Positions 62,302 through 64,000 of a stretch of DNA of 64,000 bases are shown in pieces. The stretch lies in NCBI RefSeq assembly GCF_025628935.1, contig NZ_JAOTIS010000004.1:62001-126000 (forward strand), in the 5' to 3' direction. The DNA comes from Macrococcus capreoli. GTDB taxonomy: Bacteria > Bacillota > Bacilli > Staphylococcales > Staphylococcaceae. The stretch's first letter is position 1. Each line of letters opens with the position of its first letter. A model generated the notes under the pieces. The model worked only from the letters and a program-made list of their open reading frames with translations, was not told where the DNA came from and ran no database searches. The translations under genes were made by a program, and so were the position numbers.

Positions 62302-63299
62302 TGCATACAAAAGCTAAAAATATTACGACGCTTTTCGTTCTCCTCTTAATGTTGTTATCGATTATAACTGTAAGTATGACGGTCGGTGATTTCAAAATGG
62401 CACCGATGCAATTTATAAAAACATTGTTTGGTATGGGAAATGAAACAGACACGATGGTATTGTATGAATTCCGAATGCCTCGCCTGCTTGTAACAATATT
62501 GTGTGGTGCTGCATTAAGTTTAAGTGGTGCACTATTACAAAGTATAACGAAAAATCCATTAGCTGATCCTGGGATTGTCGGTATTAATGCGGGAAGTGGT
62601 TTCTTTATCGCGTTGTTAATAATCTTTATGCCAGTTGATAGTAATAACTTTGTTTATATTTTACCGTTATTTAGCATGATTGGTGGGCTTATTACTGCTG
62701 CAGTAGTATTTATGTTAAGCAGTTCGCGTAGAGGGCTGAACCCGATGCAGATGGTTTTAACGGGTGTCGGATTATCAACAGCTTTAAGTGGGGCCATGAT
62801 TATGATGACCTCAACTTTCAATAAAGAAGATGTTGAATTTATTTCTAAATGGCTCGGAGGTAATATTTGGGGTGATACATGGCCGTTCGTTGGAATGATT
62901 GCGTGTATCCTCCTGATTACGTTGCCGATTTTATTTATGAAGCTCAATATTCTTAATATATTAAACACGCATGAGCATATTTCGACAGGATTAGGTATCA
63001 ATATTAACCGGGAGCGACTGTTGATTTGTATTATTGCAGTGATGTTATGCGCTAGTGCTGTATCCATTTGCGGAAGCATTGCTTTTGTTGGTTTAATCGC
63101 ACCACATATAGCAAGACAGCTTGTCGGTCCAAGACATCAAGCGTTTATACCGATAACATTATTGCTAGGAGCGATATTACTGAGCTTTGCAGATACGTTA
63201 GGTCGTTTGTTAATTGAACCAGCCGGTATGCCAGCGGGTATTATTGTCAGCATTATCGGTGCACCTTATTTTCTATATTTAATGCGTAAAGGTTTGTAA
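62301..63299 (+). CDS. fhuG: FhuG ferric hydroxamate transporter permease
   Basis: The 332-residue permease is homologous to FhuB, with RMPRLLVTILCGAALSLSGALLQSITKNPLADPGIVGINAGSG-type segment near 59-101 and GLIAPHIARQLVG near 266-278. It completes the heteromeric channel. No fhuD follows; the lipoprotein partner is fhuD2 at 17.2 kb. A terminator ends the operon. Confidence 0.95.
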   Translation: MHTKAKNITTLFVLLLMLLSIITVSMTVGDFKMAPMQFIKTLFGMGNETDTMVLYEFRMPRLLVTILCGAALSLSGALLQSITKNPLADPGIVGINAGSGFFIALLIIFMPVDSNNFVYILPLFSMIGGLITAAVVFMLSSSRRGLNPMQMVLTGVGLSTALSGAMIMMTSTFNKEDVEFISKWLGGNIWGDTWPFVGMIACILLITLPILFMKLNILNILNTHEHISTGLGININRERLLICIIAVMLCASAVSICGSIAFVGLIAPHIARQLVGPRHQAFIPITLLLGAILLSFADTLGRLLIEPAGMPAGIIVSIIGAPYFLYLMRKGL

Positions 63300-63304
63300 A
63301 TAAT

Positions 63305-63337
63305 AGTCACATTTTCAAAGCGAAAATGTGGCTTTTT
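63305..63337 (+). terminator. Terminator of fhuCBG
   Basis: AGTCACATTTTC and GAAAATGTGGCT form a 12-bp stem (one G-U) around AAAGC, followed by TTTTA. Confidence 0.88.
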
Positions 63338-63393
63338 ATGCTTGGGCACAACATAATCGGGAATACTAAAAGAAATAGAGCGTGGAGGGGTAA

Positions 63394-64000
63394 ATGATGA
63401 AGAAACATCCATTAATCAGAGCATATGAAACGTTTGTTCAAAATAGATCATGCAATAAAATAGGCATTATTGGACAGCCAGATGCAGGAAAGAGCGCCTT
63501 GATTAACCACTTGTGTAATGTCAATGCTTACACATCTGTACAAACAGACGCAACGTTAGCAACAACAGAATACCGATATAATGCTTATGGTTATTTAATC
63601 GATTTCCCAGGTGTAGGCACGGAAGAAGTGACCGTTCAAAAATATAAAAAGATTATTCAAAATGAACCAATTCGACATTACTTATATGTCTTTTCAAGTA
63701 AAATTAAAGCTGTAGATATAGAAATGATAAAATTTTTAACAAAACACAATAAACACATTACTTTTGTATATAATAAAACTGATACATTGGTGGATGTGAA
63801 TGGCAATGAAGATCGATTATTATTGATGCGTGATAAAAATACAGAATTACAAGTCACTTTAAAACATTATGTAAAAACACCGGTGTCTTATATTTTTACG
63901 AGTACTTTAGATGGTACGGGTATCGAAACGCTGACAACATTAATTAATGATTTATTGTTGGTAGAAGAGAAAGCTTACCGACAAAAGTATAATGATCCGG
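63394..64000 (+). CDS. P-loop GTPase (EutP/IRG-like), N-terminal part, cut by window edge
   Basis: The frame is open from the ATG at 63394 (GGAGGGG upstream) to the window end, over 200 residues. GTPase motifs are G1 GQPDAGKSA near 27-35, G3 DFPGVG near 70-75, and G4 NKTD near 126-129. Together with RYNAYGYLIDFPG this resembles small EutP/PduV-type or 50S-ribosome-binding-like GTPases. A Ras-type G2 Thr cannot be fixed. Its C-terminal partner domain, if any, is beyond the window, so the full family is not known. Confidence 0.75.
   Translation, partial: MMKKHPLIRAYETFVQNRSCNKIGIIGQPDAGKSALINHLCNVNAYTSVQTDATLATTEYRYNAYGYLIDFPGVGTEEVTVQKYKKIIQNEPIRHYLYVFSSKIKAVDIEMIKFLTKHNKHITFVYNKTDTLVDVNGNEDRLLLMRDKNTELQVTLKHYVKTPVSYIFTSTLDGTGIETLTTLINDLLLVEEKAYRQKYNDP

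Overview
The window looks like chromosome from a low-GC Gram-positive coccus of the Staphylococcaceae. The protein set resembles that family throughout: LrgAB, the NreABC oxygen/nitrate sensors, NarGHJI-NarT, a PBP4-like carboxypeptidase, a FhuD2-like siderophore lipoprotein, and the moe/moa/mob gene order. A Macrococcus-like or other outlying staphylococcal lineage seems most likely, because a membrane fatty acid desaturase is present, but the genus is an inference. No rRNA, tRNA, prophage, insertion sequence or CRISPR array was recognised.

Layout. 1-6.3 kb: end of lrgA, lrgB, an esterase, a YitT protein, a large YhgE/Pip membrane protein, an acidic unknown protein and a hairpin repeat. 6.3-13.3 kb (minus strand): a hemerythrin-like protein, TerC behind a yybP-ykoY (Mn2+) riboswitch, DedA, the Fur-controlled efeOBU iron-uptake operon and deoD. 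13.4-20.4 kb: a Rex-controlled PTS IIC-ddh operon, an isolated modB, a C39-like protease, fhuD2, bioY with a BirA operator, two small unknown genes and fdhD. 20.5-34.8 kb: a YdeP/FdhF-type molybdoenzyme, a NERD gene broken by one TGA, then narGHJI-nreABC-hemerythrin and narT. 34.8-40.9 kb: a nearly complete molybdenum-cofactor set (moeB, moaB, moaC, moeA, mobB, moaE, moaD, mobA, moaA). 41-52.9 kb: desaturase, acyl reductase-like SDR, two MFS transporters, gabD, an intact NERD paralogue followed by a 40-bp tandem array, an M50 protease, a short YhgE protein with a divergent TetR regulator, and PBP4. 53-64 kb: nupC, a tiny cationic-peptide unit, lctP-ldh under a Rex box, a second YitT, nagB, a ferredoxin-NADP reductase divergent from fhuCBG, and the start of a GTPase gene cut by the window edge.

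How it works together. Much of the window serves anaerobic redox metabolism. Molybdate import (ModB) and cofactor synthesis feed the nitrate reductase and the formate dehydrogenase-like enzyme. NreABC senses oxygen and nitrate, and matching palindromes before narG and narT are the likely NreC sites. Rex-type operators sit before the D-lactate and L-lactate modules, with one more probable copy before narG, suggesting that NADH/NAD+ balance coordinates fermentation and nitrate respiration. Iron supply (efeOBU, fhuD2, fhuCBG and the reductase) shares Fur boxes.

The most unusual items are the unannotated 25-residue cationic peptide unit, the 40-bp GC-rich tandem array behind a NERD gene, the NERD paralogue of equal length broken by one stop, the dispersed hairpin repeat, the hemerythrin gene in the nre operon, and modB without modA or modC.
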